Assembly: GCA_046350655.1 (NCBI GenBank)
Contig: JAXMAB010000010.1
Location: forward strand, 248,001-312,000
Direction: 5' to 3'
DNA: 64,000 nucleotides
Origin: JAEUHO01 sp046350655
Lineage (GTDB): Bacteria; Planctomycetota; PLA2; JAEUHO01
The notes under the pieces were generated by a model. It did not search any database. It was not told where the DNA came from and saw only the letters and a list, made by a program, of their open reading frames with translations. Below, piece after piece: positions 43,071 through 52,666 of the stretch (its first letter is position 1; every line of letters starts with the position of its first letter). Made by a program: the position numbers and the translations under genes.

Positions 43071-43547
43071 ATGTCCCCGTCCGACGTGCCTCCCGCCCCG
43101 CCCTCGATCTTCACCCGCGCCGGCCTCGAGGGGCTCCGCGCGCGCATCGCCACGCTCTCGCCGGCGTCGAAGGCCGTGTGGGGGAAGATGGACGTCGCGC
43201 AGATGCTCGCGCACTGCCGCGTGCCGATCCGCGTGGCCCTGGGCGAGCTGAAGCTGCCGCGCAGCCTCTTCGGCAAGCTCGTGGGCTGGCTGGCGCGCGG
43301 CGGCGCCCTGGGCCCGGAGCCGTTCGCCCGCGGACTGCCCACGAGCGCGCCGTTCGTGGTGAAGGACGCGCGCGACTTCGCGCAGGAGCGCGAGGGCCTG
43401 CTCGAGGTCTTGACGCTGATGAGCCGCGCGGGCCCCTCGGGGATCACGAAGGACCCGCATCCCTTCTTCGGCAAGCTGACGCCGGCCGAGTGGGACACGC
43501 TCCAGTGGAAACACGTGGACCATCACCTGCGTCAGTTCGGCGCCTGA
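43071..43547 (+). CDS. DUF1569 family protein (DinB-like)
   Basis: 158 residues. ASKAVWGKMDVAQMLAHCRV and the C-terminal LTPAEWDTLQWKHVDHHLRQFG match DUF1569, predicted to form a four-helix DinB-like bundle with histidine metal ligands (His49 and the HVDHH group). Its role is unknown; relatives are linked to thiol-dependent or metal-dependent reactions. A TAGGCT box at 43057-43062 overlaps the end of the glycosylase gene. Confidence 0.85.
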   Translation: MSPSDVPPAPPSIFTRAGLEGLRARIATLSPASKAVWGKMDVAQMLAHCRVPIRVALGELKLPRSLFGKLVGWLARGGALGPEPFARGLPTSAPFVVKDARDFAQEREGLLEVLTLMSRAGPSGITKDPHPFFGKLTPAEWDTLQWKHVDHHLRQFGA

Positions 43548-43599
43548 CGCGCCCGGACGCGCCGCGGGCCGCCGCGTCGATCGTCCGTCGGCGCGACCG

Positions 43600-43630
43600 G
43601 CGGGCGGCCGCAAGGGCCGCGCCCTACGGG
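43600..43630 (+). repeat. GTAGGG-type palindromic repeat
   Basis: GGGCGGCCGCAAGGGCCGCG then CCCTACGGG, preceded by the same GTCCGNCGNCGCGACCGG-like lead seen before the copy at 20608. Confidence 0.6.
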
Positions 43631-43699
43631 CCGCCGCACCGATCGACGCGATCGACGGATCGAACGCGGCGAAACTGATCGCGACGCGGTCGTCGTTCC

Positions 43700-43737
43700 G
43701 GACCGCGAGGCCCGGCGGCCGCCGGGCCTCGCGGTCC
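43700..43737. repeat. Perfect 38-bp palindrome of two dispersed repeats
   Basis: Two head-to-head copies (GGACCGCGAGGCCCGGCGG and its exact complement) give a 19-bp-arm inverted repeat in the 291-bp gap between DUF1569 and the parvulin gene. The rest of this gap has only short GGTGCGGTGCGCC-like repeats. Confidence 0.85.
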
Positions 43738-43838
43738 CGGAAAAGGGGCCGCCGTCCCGAGGGGCTCGCACGCCGAGGTGCGATGCGCCACGGTGCGGTG
43801 CGCCGCGGTGCCCGGCCCGTCGGGGCCGGCGGCGCGGG

Positions 43839-44204
43839 TCAGCTCACGCGCTTGATCAGGTGGAACCCGAACGGGCTCGTGCGCGGGTCGTGGTCGGCCA
43901 TGCCCACCGCGCCGACCTCGAGGGCGAAGCCCACGTCGCCGAACGCGGGCACCATGCCGTCGCGCGGGTACTCGCCGCGGGCGGGGCGCACGCCGCGGTT
44001 CGACATCGCGTACGGGCCGCCCGGGGGCGGGTCCTCGCTGTTCGCGCGCTTCAGCGCGGCCCAGTCGCCGCCCTTCTGCACCTGCGCGAGCAGGTCGTAG
44101 GCGAACTTCCGCGCGTCGGCCGCGTTGCGCTTGCCGTCGGGGAAGTCGGCGCTCTTCACGCCGATGAGGATGTGGTCCACGGAGATGCGGTCGGGGGCGG
44201 CCAT
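43839..44204 (-). CDS. Parvulin-type peptidyl-prolyl isomerase domain protein
   Basis: 121 residues, a lone rotamase domain without signal peptide: ISVDHILIGVKSADF at the N-terminus, QVQKGGDWAALKRANSEDPP, then FGDVGFALEVGAVGM and SPFGFHLIKRV at the C-terminus. It catalyses cis-trans isomerisation of proline peptide bonds, probably in the cytoplasm. The ATG at 44204 is chosen over in-frame codons upstream. Confidence 0.85.
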   Translation of the reverse strand: MAAPDRISVDHILIGVKSADFPDGKRNAADARKFAYDLLAQVQKGGDWAALKRANSEDPPPGGPYAMSNRGVRPARGEYPRDGMVPAFGDVGFALEVGAVGMADHDPRTSPFGFHLIKRVS

Positions 44205-44262
44205 GGGGGCGTCCGGGGGTGACGTGGTCCGGCGCACTCTACCGGGCCGACGCGACCGCGGC

Positions 44263-45591
44263 TCACTTGCCCGCGGGCGGGGCGTCCGGGGCCGCGGCCT
44301 CGACGGCCGGGGCGTCGACGTCGAGGGTGATGCGCGCGGAGAACACGAGGGCCCGGTCGAGGAACCGCCGACCCTCCTCGAGCACGACGCGCGGGTCGGG
44401 GACGACCTTGCCGCGGAAGAGGACGACGTCGTTCACGACGACCTCGACGTCCTTCGCGAAGTCGAGCATCTGGTCGCTCGCGAGCACGGTGACGCGCTTC
44501 ACGCCGCTCGTCCGCACGACGACGCGGTTGCCGTCGCGCGTCGCCTCGACGCGGGGCAGGCCGCCGCGCACCACGCCGGCGTCGTCGAACGACGCGTTGC
44601 GCTCCGACGGGCCCGCCTCGTCGATGCGGATCCAGCGGAACGTGTTCGCGGGGAACCGGGCGGCGCCGTCGACGTCCGACGGGTCCACGGTCCACTCGAC
44701 CTTCCTGGGGTACGGGTCGCGCGGGTGCTTCGCGAGGAAGGCGCGCACGTCGGCGGCGAACCGGAGGAAGAGGCGCGGGTCGTGGCCGGCGTCGTCGACG
44801 AGGCGCCAGTCGAGGTCGAAGCCGGCGGCCTTCATGCCGTCGACCCCCTCGCGCACGTGGGCGACGTCGAAGATCGTGTCCTTGGCGCCGTTGATCGCGA
44901 GCCACGGCAGGTTGCGGAGATTCGCGAACCGCGTCACGCCGCCCGGCGAGCCGATGACCGGCACGGCGGCGGCGACCGCGGTCGCCTCGGCCTCGACGGT
45001 GCGGTAGGTGCCGCGGCCGCCGTCGCTGTCGCCGCAGACGAACACGCGGTTCTCGTCCACGAGGAACGACGTCTTCACGACCCGCAGCGCGTGGTGGACG
45101 AGGGCCCGCGGGCCCGGCGCGCCCCACTCGACGCCGTCGTAGGTCGAGGGCCCGACCACGATCATCCCGCGGTCGTCCACGGCGGGGCGGAACATCTCCG
45201 CCTCGCCCGCGCCGCCGCCCGGCGGGCCCTGGCGGACCGCGCCGTGGAGCCACACCATGACCCCCGCGGGCTTGCCCGGCGCGTACTTCGACGGCAGCAG
45301 GTACGTGAACTGCCGCGACGTCCCGTCCGGGCACGGCCAGTCGAACGTCCCGCGGTCCTTCTTGAGGTCGCCCTTCGCCTTGCGGGCGCGGAGCGTCTTC
45401 ACGAGGTCCGCGGCGTCCTTGGGCGTCTTCCACTTCGCGAGGAGCGCCGCGAGCAGCGGCTCGGCCTTCGCGTCGTCCTCCTCCTCGAGGTACTTCTGCT
45501 CGGCGGGGCCCGCGTGCGCGCGCGGCGCGGGCGCGGCCCCGACGACGACGGCGAGCGTCGCGAACGCGGCGAGGCGGGCGGGAACGCGCAC
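44263..45591 (-). CDS. Exported alpha/beta hydrolase
   Basis: 442 residues from the GTG at 45591, with GGAGG six bases upstream and a signal peptide (LAAFATLAVVVGAAPAPRAHA). After a helical segment rich in Lys and Glu, the hydrolase domain begins GVMVWLHGAVRQGPPGG. The nucleophile is probably in VFVCGDSDGGRGTYRT, the acid in AINGAKDTIFDV and the histidine in VDDAGHDPRLF. A C-terminal beta domain follows. It resembles polyhydroxybutyrate-depolymerase or CE1-type esterases. It shares design with the hydrolase at 27421-29271, though sequence similarity is low. Confidence 0.82.
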   Translation of the reverse strand: MRVPARLAAFATLAVVVGAAPAPRAHAGPAEQKYLEEEDDAKAEPLLAALLAKWKTPKDAADLVKTLRARKAKGDLKKDRGTFDWPCPDGTSRQFTYLLPSKYAPGKPAGVMVWLHGAVRQGPPGGGAGEAEMFRPAVDDRGMIVVGPSTYDGVEWGAPGPRALVHHALRVVKTSFLVDENRVFVCGDSDGGRGTYRTVEAEATAVAAAVPVIGSPGGVTRFANLRNLPWLAINGAKDTIFDVAHVREGVDGMKAAGFDLDWRLVDDAGHDPRLFLRFAADVRAFLAKHPRDPYPRKVEWTVDPSDVDGAARFPANTFRWIRIDEAGPSERNASFDDAGVVRGGLPRVEATRDGNRVVVRTSGVKRVTVLASDQMLDFAKDVEVVVNDVVLFRGKVVPDPRVVLEEGRRFLDRALVFSARITLDVDAPAVEAAAPDAPPAGK

Positions 45592-45703
45592 GGGCACCTC
45601 CACGGGCGGCGCGGCCGCGGCCCGGGCCCGAGGGGGCGCCCGCGCGGGGCCGTCGCACAAGGCACGGTACGCCCGGCCCGCGCGACGTCCAAGGGGGCCA
45701 GGG

Positions 45704-45709
45704 TAGGCT
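45704..45709 (+). promoter_or_regulatory. -10-like box before the epimerase-like gene
   Basis: TAGGCT, 25 bp ahead of the ATG at 45735. Confidence 0.4.
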
Positions 45710-45734
45710 GCCGGTCGAGGGGCCCGAGACCATC

Positions 45735-46913
45735 ATGCCGGACACGTCCATGACCCGTCGCACCGTCCTCGCCGGCGCCGCCGCCACGGGCGGCGCGCTC
45801 GCCGCATCCGTCGCCCTGCCGGGCCGCGCGCTCGCCGCGCCGCAGGACGCGGCCCCGGCGCCCGCGCCCGCGCCCGCGCCCTCCGCCGACGGCAAGGCCG
45901 CGCGCCCGTTGAAGCTCCTCATGCTCGGCGGGACGTCGTTCCTCGGGCCCGAGATCGTGACGCGCGCCGTCGCGCGGGGGCACACGGTCACGTTGTTCAA
46001 CCGCGGCAAGACGCACCCGTCGCTCTTCCCCGACCTCGAGAAGCTGCGCGGCGACCGCGGCGGCGACGTCTCGGCGCTCAAGGGCCGGACGTTCGACGCG
46101 GTGATGGACACGTCGGCCTACGTCCCGTCGCACGTCACGCGGATCCGCGAGGTGCTCGGCGAAGGCGTCGGCCACTACACGCTCGTCTCGACGATCAGCG
46201 TGTACCCCGCGGTCGGCAGCTCGCGCGACCCCGTCGACGAGTCGAGCCCGGTCGCGGACGTCCCCGCGGACGCCGTCGCCGCCGAGAAGCTGACCAACGA
46301 GACGTACGGCGCGTGGAAGGCCCGCTGCGAGCGCGCGGCCGAGGCGGGCTGGCCGGGCCGCGTGGCGCACGTGCGCCCGGGCCTCATCGTGGGCCCCAAC
46401 GACCCCACGGACCGGTTCACGTACTGGCCCGCGCGCATCGCGCGCGGCGGCGACGTGCTCGCGCCGGGCGACGGCACCGACGAGGCGCAGTGCATCGACG
46501 TGCGCGACCTCGCGGCGTTCCTCCTGCGCTGCGCCGAGGACGGCGTGGTCGGCACGTACAACGCCGTCGGCTTCGAGGGCCGCGTCTCGTTCGCCGAGCT
46601 GCTCCACGGGGCGAAGTGCGCGCTGCGCCACGACGTGACGTTCACCTGGGTCCCGGCCGCGTTCCTCGAGGCGCAGAAGGTGGGCCCCTGGCACAACCTG
46701 CCGCTCTGGATCCCGCCCGAGGGGAACGGCCACGTGAGCGCGGAGAAGGCCCGCGCGAAGGGCCTCGGCTTCCGCCCGCTCGCCCAGACGATCGCCGACA
46801 CCGCGGCGTGGGTGCGCGAGACGAAGCGCGACGTCGCGTGGGGCACGGGGCGCAACCCGGGCCTCTCGCCCGCGCGCGAGGCCGAGGTGCTGGCGGCGTT
46901 CCGCGCGAAGTGA
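45735..46913 (+). CDS. Tat-exported NAD-dependent epimerase/dehydratase-like protein
   Basis: 392 residues. The N-terminus MTRRTVLAGAAATGGALAAS is a twin-arginine signal, and a Pro/Ala linker follows. The Rossmann motif LKLLMLGGTSFLGPEIVTRA with TLFNRG marks an extended short-chain dehydrogenase of the CSP41/isoflavone-reductase-like type. Later, RVAHVRPGLIVGPNDPTDRF and QCIDVRDLAAFLLRC are family typical. Export of a folded NAD-binding protein fits the Tat route. Substrate unknown. The true start may be the ATG at 45750. Confidence 0.87.
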   Translation: MPDTSMTRRTVLAGAAATGGALAASVALPGRALAAPQDAAPAPAPAPAPSADGKAARPLKLLMLGGTSFLGPEIVTRAVARGHTVTLFNRGKTHPSLFPDLEKLRGDRGGDVSALKGRTFDAVMDTSAYVPSHVTRIREVLGEGVGHYTLVSTISVYPAVGSSRDPVDESSPVADVPADAVAAEKLTNETYGAWKARCERAAEAGWPGRVAHVRPGLIVGPNDPTDRFTYWPARIARGGDVLAPGDGTDEAQCIDVRDLAAFLLRCAEDGVVGTYNAVGFEGRVSFAELLHGAKCALRHDVTFTWVPAAFLEAQKVGPWHNLPLWIPPEGNGHVSAEKARAKGLGFRPLAQTIADTAAWVRETKRDVAWGTGRNPGLSPAREAEVLAAFRAK

Positions 46914-46952
46914 GGGCGCGCCGCGCGGGGCGCGGGCCGCGGCCCGCCGTCG

Positions 46953-47900
46953 TCACCGATCCGCGCCCGCGACCGCGAGGCCCGTCGTGCGCCGCGCGCG
47001 CGCGAGGAGGTCGGCGTCGCGGACGGGCAGGTCGCCCGCGTGGTCGAGCAGGCCCACGACGTTGAAGAGGTCGAGGAGGTCGGCCGTCCGGCGCCATCCG
47101 TCGGGCAGGCGGCCGCCGCCCCCGACGTAGGCCGCCGCGAACGCGTCCGTGAACGCCGCCGGCACGTCCCACCGCAGCAGCTGCCCGACGTCCATCAGCG
47201 CGGGGCCGGCCCACGCGAACTCGAGGTCGAACACCAGCACCTCGCCGGTCGCCGCGATCCACTTCAGGTTCGCGGGCTTGAAGTCGCCGTGGACGAACGC
47301 GGCGGACGTACACGCCCGCGCGAGCGCGGCGTGACCGTCGTCCCACGCGCGGCGCACGGCGGCGGCGAGGCGCGGGCCGAGCCGCGCGCCCGCGGCGCCC
47401 GCGAGGGCACCGTCGGCCCACGCGAGCAGGGCGTCGAGGGCCGTGGGGTGTGTCGGCTCCGGGCGGAGGACGCCCGAGGACGTGCCGGACGCGAAGAAGC
47501 CCCACGTCGGGAACACGAGGCTGTGAACCGCCGCCGCGACGCGGCCGACGGCGGCGCCGGCCTCGGCGGTCGCGGGCAGCGGCTCGTGCGCGACGAACTC
47601 GAGGAGCATCACGCGCGCGTCCGGGTCGAGGTCGAGCACGCGCGGCACGCGCACGAGGCCGGCGAGCCGCGCGTGGGCGGCGGCCTCCTTCCCGAGGTCG
47701 TGGTCCGCCGCGACGGCCAGCCGCGCCACGACGTCGCCGACGCGGACGGTGCACGCGCGGAGGCCGCCCGCGAGCGCGACGTGGGGCGCGGCCGCGAGGC
47801 GCGGCCAACGGGCGAGGCGCCGGCGGACCTCGGCCGCGTCGGGCCAAGGGCCCGTCGGGGCGCGCTCCCACGCGGCCTCGGCCCAGGAGAGGCGGGGCAC
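46953..47900 (-). CDS. Aminoglycoside phosphotransferase (APH)-family kinase
   Basis: 315 residues if started at the GTG at 47900; the frame extends further upstream into the palindrome and MITE, which look non-coding. Kinase features are AAFVHGDFKPANLKWIA (catalytic loop HGD..N) and EVLVFDLEFAWAGPALMDVG (metal-binding Asp). Such proteins phosphorylate small molecules, not necessarily antibiotics; no resistance context is visible. The C-terminus contains a partial dispersed repeat (about 46970). Confidence 0.8.
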   Translation of the reverse strand: MPRLSWAEAAWERAPTGPWPDAAEVRRRLARWPRLAAAPHVALAGGLRACTVRVGDVVARLAVAADHDLGKEAAAHARLAGLVRVPRVLDLDPDARVMLLEFVAHEPLPATAEAGAAVGRVAAAVHSLVFPTWGFFASGTSSGVLRPEPTHPTALDALLAWADGALAGAAGARLGPRLAAAVRRAWDDGHAALARACTSAAFVHGDFKPANLKWIAATGEVLVFDLEFAWAGPALMDVGQLLRWDVPAAFTDAFAAAYVGGGGRLPDGWRRTADLLDLFNVVGLLDHAGDLPVRDADLLARARRTTGLAVAGADR

Positions 47901-47924
47901 GGCGTCGGCGACGGTCCACCTCCC

Positions 47925-47966
47925 GGGACGCGAGGCCCGGCCGCCGGCGGCCGGGCCTCGCGTCCC
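47925..47966. repeat. Perfect 42-bp palindrome of two variant dispersed repeats
   Basis: Arms of 21 bp starting GGGACGCGAGGCCCGG, just upstream of the APH-family gene start; it may form a strong hairpin. Confidence 0.85.
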
Positions 47967-48004
47967 CACGACCTCGACCGCGTCACATTGCGGCGGGGCG
48001 GCCC

Positions 48005-48183
48005 AGGCTCTGTCTGAAATCTGCTCCGTCGCGAGCCCGCGTGGGCCGAGGCGAGGGCAGGCTGCGGAGGCGAAAGGGCCCGGAGACGGGTTCTTCACCC
48101 GATGAGGAGCCCTTTCGCCGAGCATGCCTCCCCGCAGCCCGGCGCCGCGCGGGCGCAGCAGGAGCGCTTTTCAGACAGAGCCT
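48005..48183. mobile_element. 179-bp MITE-like element with 15-bp terminal inverted repeats
   Basis: The ends are AGGCTCTGTCTGAAA and its exact complement. The interior has further imperfect complementarity (GGAGGCGAAAGGG versus CCCTTTCGCCGAGC), so the whole element can fold on itself. It encodes nothing. No flanking target duplication is evident by eye. The right end supplies the last codons and the stop of the membrane-protein gene at 48171. Confidence 0.75.
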
Positions 48184-49448
48184 AGCGCCGCGAGGGCGGC
48201 GGCCGACGCGGCGTCGTGGGCCCCGGCCTCGTGGTGGGTGCGGAGCGTGCGGTCGGTGCGCCACGCGGAGAGCGTCGCGCGGAGCACGAGGTGCGCGAAG
48301 ACCGCGGTCACGAGCAGGAGCTTCGCGAAGAAGTCGAGCACGAAGCGCAGCGACGACAGGTCGAGCGCGTAGAGGAACGACGTGGACGACTCGAACGCGT
48401 CGCCGACGTCCTCGAGGGTGAGGAGGTCGTCCTCGACGAGCTGGTCGAGGCGGCTGCTCATGGCCGTGGCCTCGTCGAGGCCGACGAGGCGGAGGCCCGC
48501 GACCTTCTCGACGGTCGCGAACGCGAGCAGGAGGCCGATGCCCACGAGGCCCGTCAGCCCGACCGCGCGCTTGACCGCGGTGATGCGCGCGACGTCGTCG
48601 GCGTCGAGGCGGGGCTGCACGAACGTGCGGGCGCGGAGCGCGTACAGGACCGGGCTGCCGGCCCAGAGCAGCATGCCGAACACGAGCAGCGGGCTCTGCG
48701 CGGCCTGGTTGACCACGACGAGGAGCACGAGCCAGAAGAGGAGGAAGAGCGGCGCCGCGCAGACGAGCAGCCAGCCCGGGAGCGGCGCGGCGGGCAGGAG
48801 CGACTTCACGCGCAGGCAGCCGTTCATGGCGCCCGGGATCAACGACAGGACGGCGGGCAGGAGCGCGAGGTAGGCGCTGCCCGAGACGACGAAGTCGAGC
48901 GCGAGCGTGCGCAGCGCCTCGAGCTTCTCGAGGGGGAGGCCGTCGACGACGCCCGGTGCGACGGCGCCGACCTTCGCGGCCGCGTCCGCGACCGCGTGGC
49001 TCGCCTCGACGTGGTAGAGCCACCCGACGGGGAGCAGCGCCTCGACGAACGGCAGGACGAACGCGACGATCCACGCCGTCGCGAGCGCGCCGGACGCGTG
49101 GCCCGGCCGGGTCCACCGGCGCAGGCCCGCGAGGCACGCCGTGGGCATCGTGCCGACGGCCAGCAGCCCCGCGACCTCGAGGGCCGCGCCGAACGGCGTC
49201 AGCTCGCCGAAGCCGGCCTCGACCTCGTCGAGCACGGCGAGCGCGAACGCGACGAGGGTCGCGCCGAACGCGACGAGGAGCAGGCTGCGGCGCCACGCCG
49301 CGTAGCGCGCGACGGTCGGGTCGGCGATGCCGTCGCGGGCGAGGGCCTCGAGCTCGCGCGGCGAGGGCGCGACCTTCGAGAGGTTCCACGAGAGCGCGCG
49401 CTTCACGTGGACGAGGGGCGAGACGTCGGCGGGGCGGTCGGCGGCCAA
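48171..49448 (-). CDS. Multi-pass membrane protein, 3' end altered by a MITE
   Basis: 425 residues with about eight hydrophobic segments (for example LLLVAFGATLVAFALAVL, LLVCAAPLFLLFWLVLLVVV, GLTGLVGIGLLLAFATV) and a polar loop near 325-365. I do not recognise a family. The start is TTG with GGAG six bases upstream. The last codons (LGSV and stop) come from the terminal repeat of the adjacent element, so the original C-terminus may have been longer or different. Confidence 0.75.
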   Translation of the reverse strand: MAADRPADVSPLVHVKRALSWNLSKVAPSPRELEALARDGIADPTVARYAAWRRSLLLVAFGATLVAFALAVLDEVEAGFGELTPFGAALEVAGLLAVGTMPTACLAGLRRWTRPGHASGALATAWIVAFVLPFVEALLPVGWLYHVEASHAVADAAAKVGAVAPGVVDGLPLEKLEALRTLALDFVVSGSAYLALLPAVLSLIPGAMNGCLRVKSLLPAAPLPGWLLVCAAPLFLLFWLVLLVVVNQAAQSPLLVFGMLLWAGSPVLYALRARTFVQPRLDADDVARITAVKRAVGLTGLVGIGLLLAFATVEKVAGLRLVGLDEATAMSSRLDQLVEDDLLTLEDVGDAFESSTSFLYALDLSSLRFVLDFFAKLLLVTAVFAHLVLRATLSAWRTDRTLRTHHEAGAHDAASAAALAALGSV

Positions 49449-49585
49449 GGGGGGCTCCGGCGGGGACGCGGGGCGGGGCGGAGTCTCGCACGCGGCCGCG
49501 TCCGGCGCACGGTCCCCGGCGGCGGGCGGGTCTCGCCCGGCCCCGACACGACGGGACGGGCCGGGCTGGCGGTCCCGGGAGGGGG

Positions 49586-49987
49586 TCAGCGGGCCGAGAT
49601 CGCGGCCTTCACGGCCTCGAAGCGCGCGTTCGGGACGGTGACCGCGAGGTTGTACTGCGCGACGCGCCAGCGCCCGTCGGCGCCGAGCACGAGCACGCCG
49701 CTGCCGCGGAGCGGGCCCATGCGGGCGTGCTCGAGGTCCTCGTCGAACCAGGCGACGCCGCCGCGCACCTCGACGGCGCGCCGCGTCGTCGCGAGCGTCC
49801 AGCCGACGCCGCCCGCGAACCGCCCCGCGACGAACGTCCGGAAGGCGTCGCCCTCCCAGCGCTCGGTGGCGTCGGTGCCGAGGAAGACGCCGTCCGGGGC
49901 GAAGCGCGCGAGGAGCGCGTCGGCGTCGGCGCGCGCGGCGGCGGCGTGGAAGGCGTCGAGGGTCTCGTGGACGGGGCCGCGGGTCAT
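49586..49987 (-). CDS. SnoaL/NTF2-like protein
   Basis: 133 residues of the DUF4440/SnoaL-like NTF2 fold: ETLDAFHAAAARADADALLARF, APDGVFLGTDATERWEGDAF, and GSGVLVLGADGRWRVAQYNLAV. The small cone-shaped fold binds hydrophobic ligands or acts as a steroid-isomerase-like enzyme; the role is unknown. The ATG at 49987 has GGAGCC upstream. It is divergent from hutD with 57 bp between. Confidence 0.85.
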   Translation of the reverse strand: MTRGPVHETLDAFHAAAARADADALLARFAPDGVFLGTDATERWEGDAFRTFVAGRFAGGVGWTLATTRRAVEVRGGVAWFDEDLEHARMGPLRGSGVLVLGADGRWRVAQYNLAVTVPNARFEAVKAAISAR

Positions 49988-50044
49988 GGGACGGCTCCTG
50001 GCGGGGGAAGGGGGGCGGGGCGCCCCGTGGCAGACTCGCACGGG

Positions 50045-50653
50045 ATGGACCCGTTCGTGCACCTCACCCCGGCCGACGCGCGGCGCGTGCCCTGGCGCAA
50101 CGGGCGCGGGGTGACCGAGGAGATCGCGATCGGCCCGGCGGGCGCGACGTTCGAGGCGGGGGACTTCGCGTGGCGCGTGGCGCGCGCGGGCGTCGTCGAG
50201 GACGGGCCGTTCTCGGCGTTCCCGGGGTTCGAGCGCGTGCTGGTGGTGACCGAGGGCGCGGGGCTGCGGCTCGTCCACGGGGGCGCCCCCGCGGTGACGC
50301 TCGCGCCGCGCGTGGCCCACCCCTTCCGCGGGGACGACGCGACGTCGGCCGCGTTGGTGGCGGGCCCCGTGCGCGACCTCAACGTCCTCGCGCGGCGGGG
50401 CGTGTGCGTCGCCGACGTCGAGGTCGTCGCCGCCGGGCCCGCGCAGGCGCTGGCGTTGGCGCCGGGCGTCGCGCTCGTGCACGCCGTGGGCGGCGCCGTC
50501 GTCGTGACGGGCGCCGGCGGGAGCGTGCGGCTCGCGGCGGGCGACAGCCTCCTCGCCGCGGACCTGCGCGCGGCGACGACGGTCCGGGTCAACGTCGCCG
50601 ACGGGGCGTGCGCGATCGGGGTGCGCGTGGGGTGGACGGCGGCGGCGCGGTGA
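50045..50653 (+). CDS. hutD: HutD family cupin-like protein
   Basis: 202 residues. VPWRNGRGVTEEIAIGPAGA at residues 15-34 and FAWRVARAGVVEDGPFSAFPGFER match HutD/Ves, bicupin proteins encoded near histidine utilisation genes and thought to limit or sense that pathway. No hut enzyme gene lies in this window, so the link is only by family. The 3' end overlaps the convergent YjbR-type gene by 65 bp. Confidence 0.85.
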   Translation: MDPFVHLTPADARRVPWRNGRGVTEEIAIGPAGATFEAGDFAWRVARAGVVEDGPFSAFPGFERVLVVTEGAGLRLVHGGAPAVTLAPRVAHPFRGDDATSAALVAGPVRDLNVLARRGVCVADVEVVAAGPAQALALAPGVALVHAVGGAVVVTGAGGSVRLAAGDSLLAADLRAATTVRVNVADGACAIGVRVGWTAAAR

Positions 50654-51044
50654 CGCCGCGGACGCGCGCCGCGAGGGCCTTCGGCGCCTGCGCGAGGTAC
50701 CCGTCGCGCAACAGGTCGGCCAGGAGGTCCCAGCGGACGTCGTCGAGGTCGAGGCGGACGCCGACCCACCCTTGCGCGCCGACGTACGCGGGCACGAAGA
50801 CGTGCGCGGGGTCGTCGCGGACGAGCCGGGCCTGGACCGCGCGCGTGGCCTTCACCCACGCGGCGACCCGGCCGTCGCCGTGGTGGTCGAGGGCGCGGTA
50901 GGCGAACGCCTTCCCGCGCACGCGGAACGTGAGGTGCCCGTGCCCCGCGGGGTCCACGTCGACGTCGGGGAGCCCGCGCACGAGCGCGCGCAGGCGCGTG
51001 AGGCGGGCGTCGGCCGTCGCGAACTGCTTCGGGGTGAGCGCCAT
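50589..51044 (-). CDS. MmcQ/YjbR family protein
   Basis: 151 residues. LPDVDVDPAGHGHLTFRVRG, KAFAYRALDHHGDGRVAAW and VGVRLDLDDVRWDLLADLL fit the MmcQ/YjbR (CyaY-like fold) family, small DNA-binding-like proteins of unknown role. The last 20 residues are Pro/Arg rich and overlap hutD on the other strand. A TACGCT box is at 51052-51057, shared with the terminator hairpin region of ahcY. Confidence 0.8.
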   Translation of the reverse strand: MALTPKQFATADARLTRLRALVRGLPDVDVDPAGHGHLTFRVRGKAFAYRALDHHGDGRVAAWVKATRAVQARLVRDDPAHVFVPAYVGAQGWVGVRLDLDDVRWDLLADLLRDGYLAQAPKALAARVRGVTAPPPSTPRAPRSRTPRRRR

Positions 51045-51057
51045 CGCGACGAGCGTA

Positions 51058-51090
51058 CCCGGGGGCGCCGCGCGCGGCGGCGCCCCCGGG
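51058..51090 (-). terminator. 14-bp stem hairpin after ahcY
   Basis: CCCGGGGGCGCCGC and its exact complement flank a five-base loop, beginning 10 bp after the ahcY stop. It overlaps no coding sequence. Confidence 0.65.
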
Positions 51091-51099
51091 GTCGGACGG

Positions 51100-52608
<1,509 letters not shown>

Positions 52609-52666
52609 GGGGCCTCTCGGGTGGGGGGGAGCAGCGGGGAAACGGGATCGACCGGGCGCGGCGCGG

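Noticed and set aside
46953..47900. Antibiotic resistance gene
   Set aside because: The catalytic loop shows only APH superfamily membership; there is no resistance context or close match to a known determinant.
46953..48125. Longer N-terminus for the APH-family gene reaching into the MITE
   Set aside because: The extra residues are encoded by a palindromic repeat and the mobile element, and are not protein-like.
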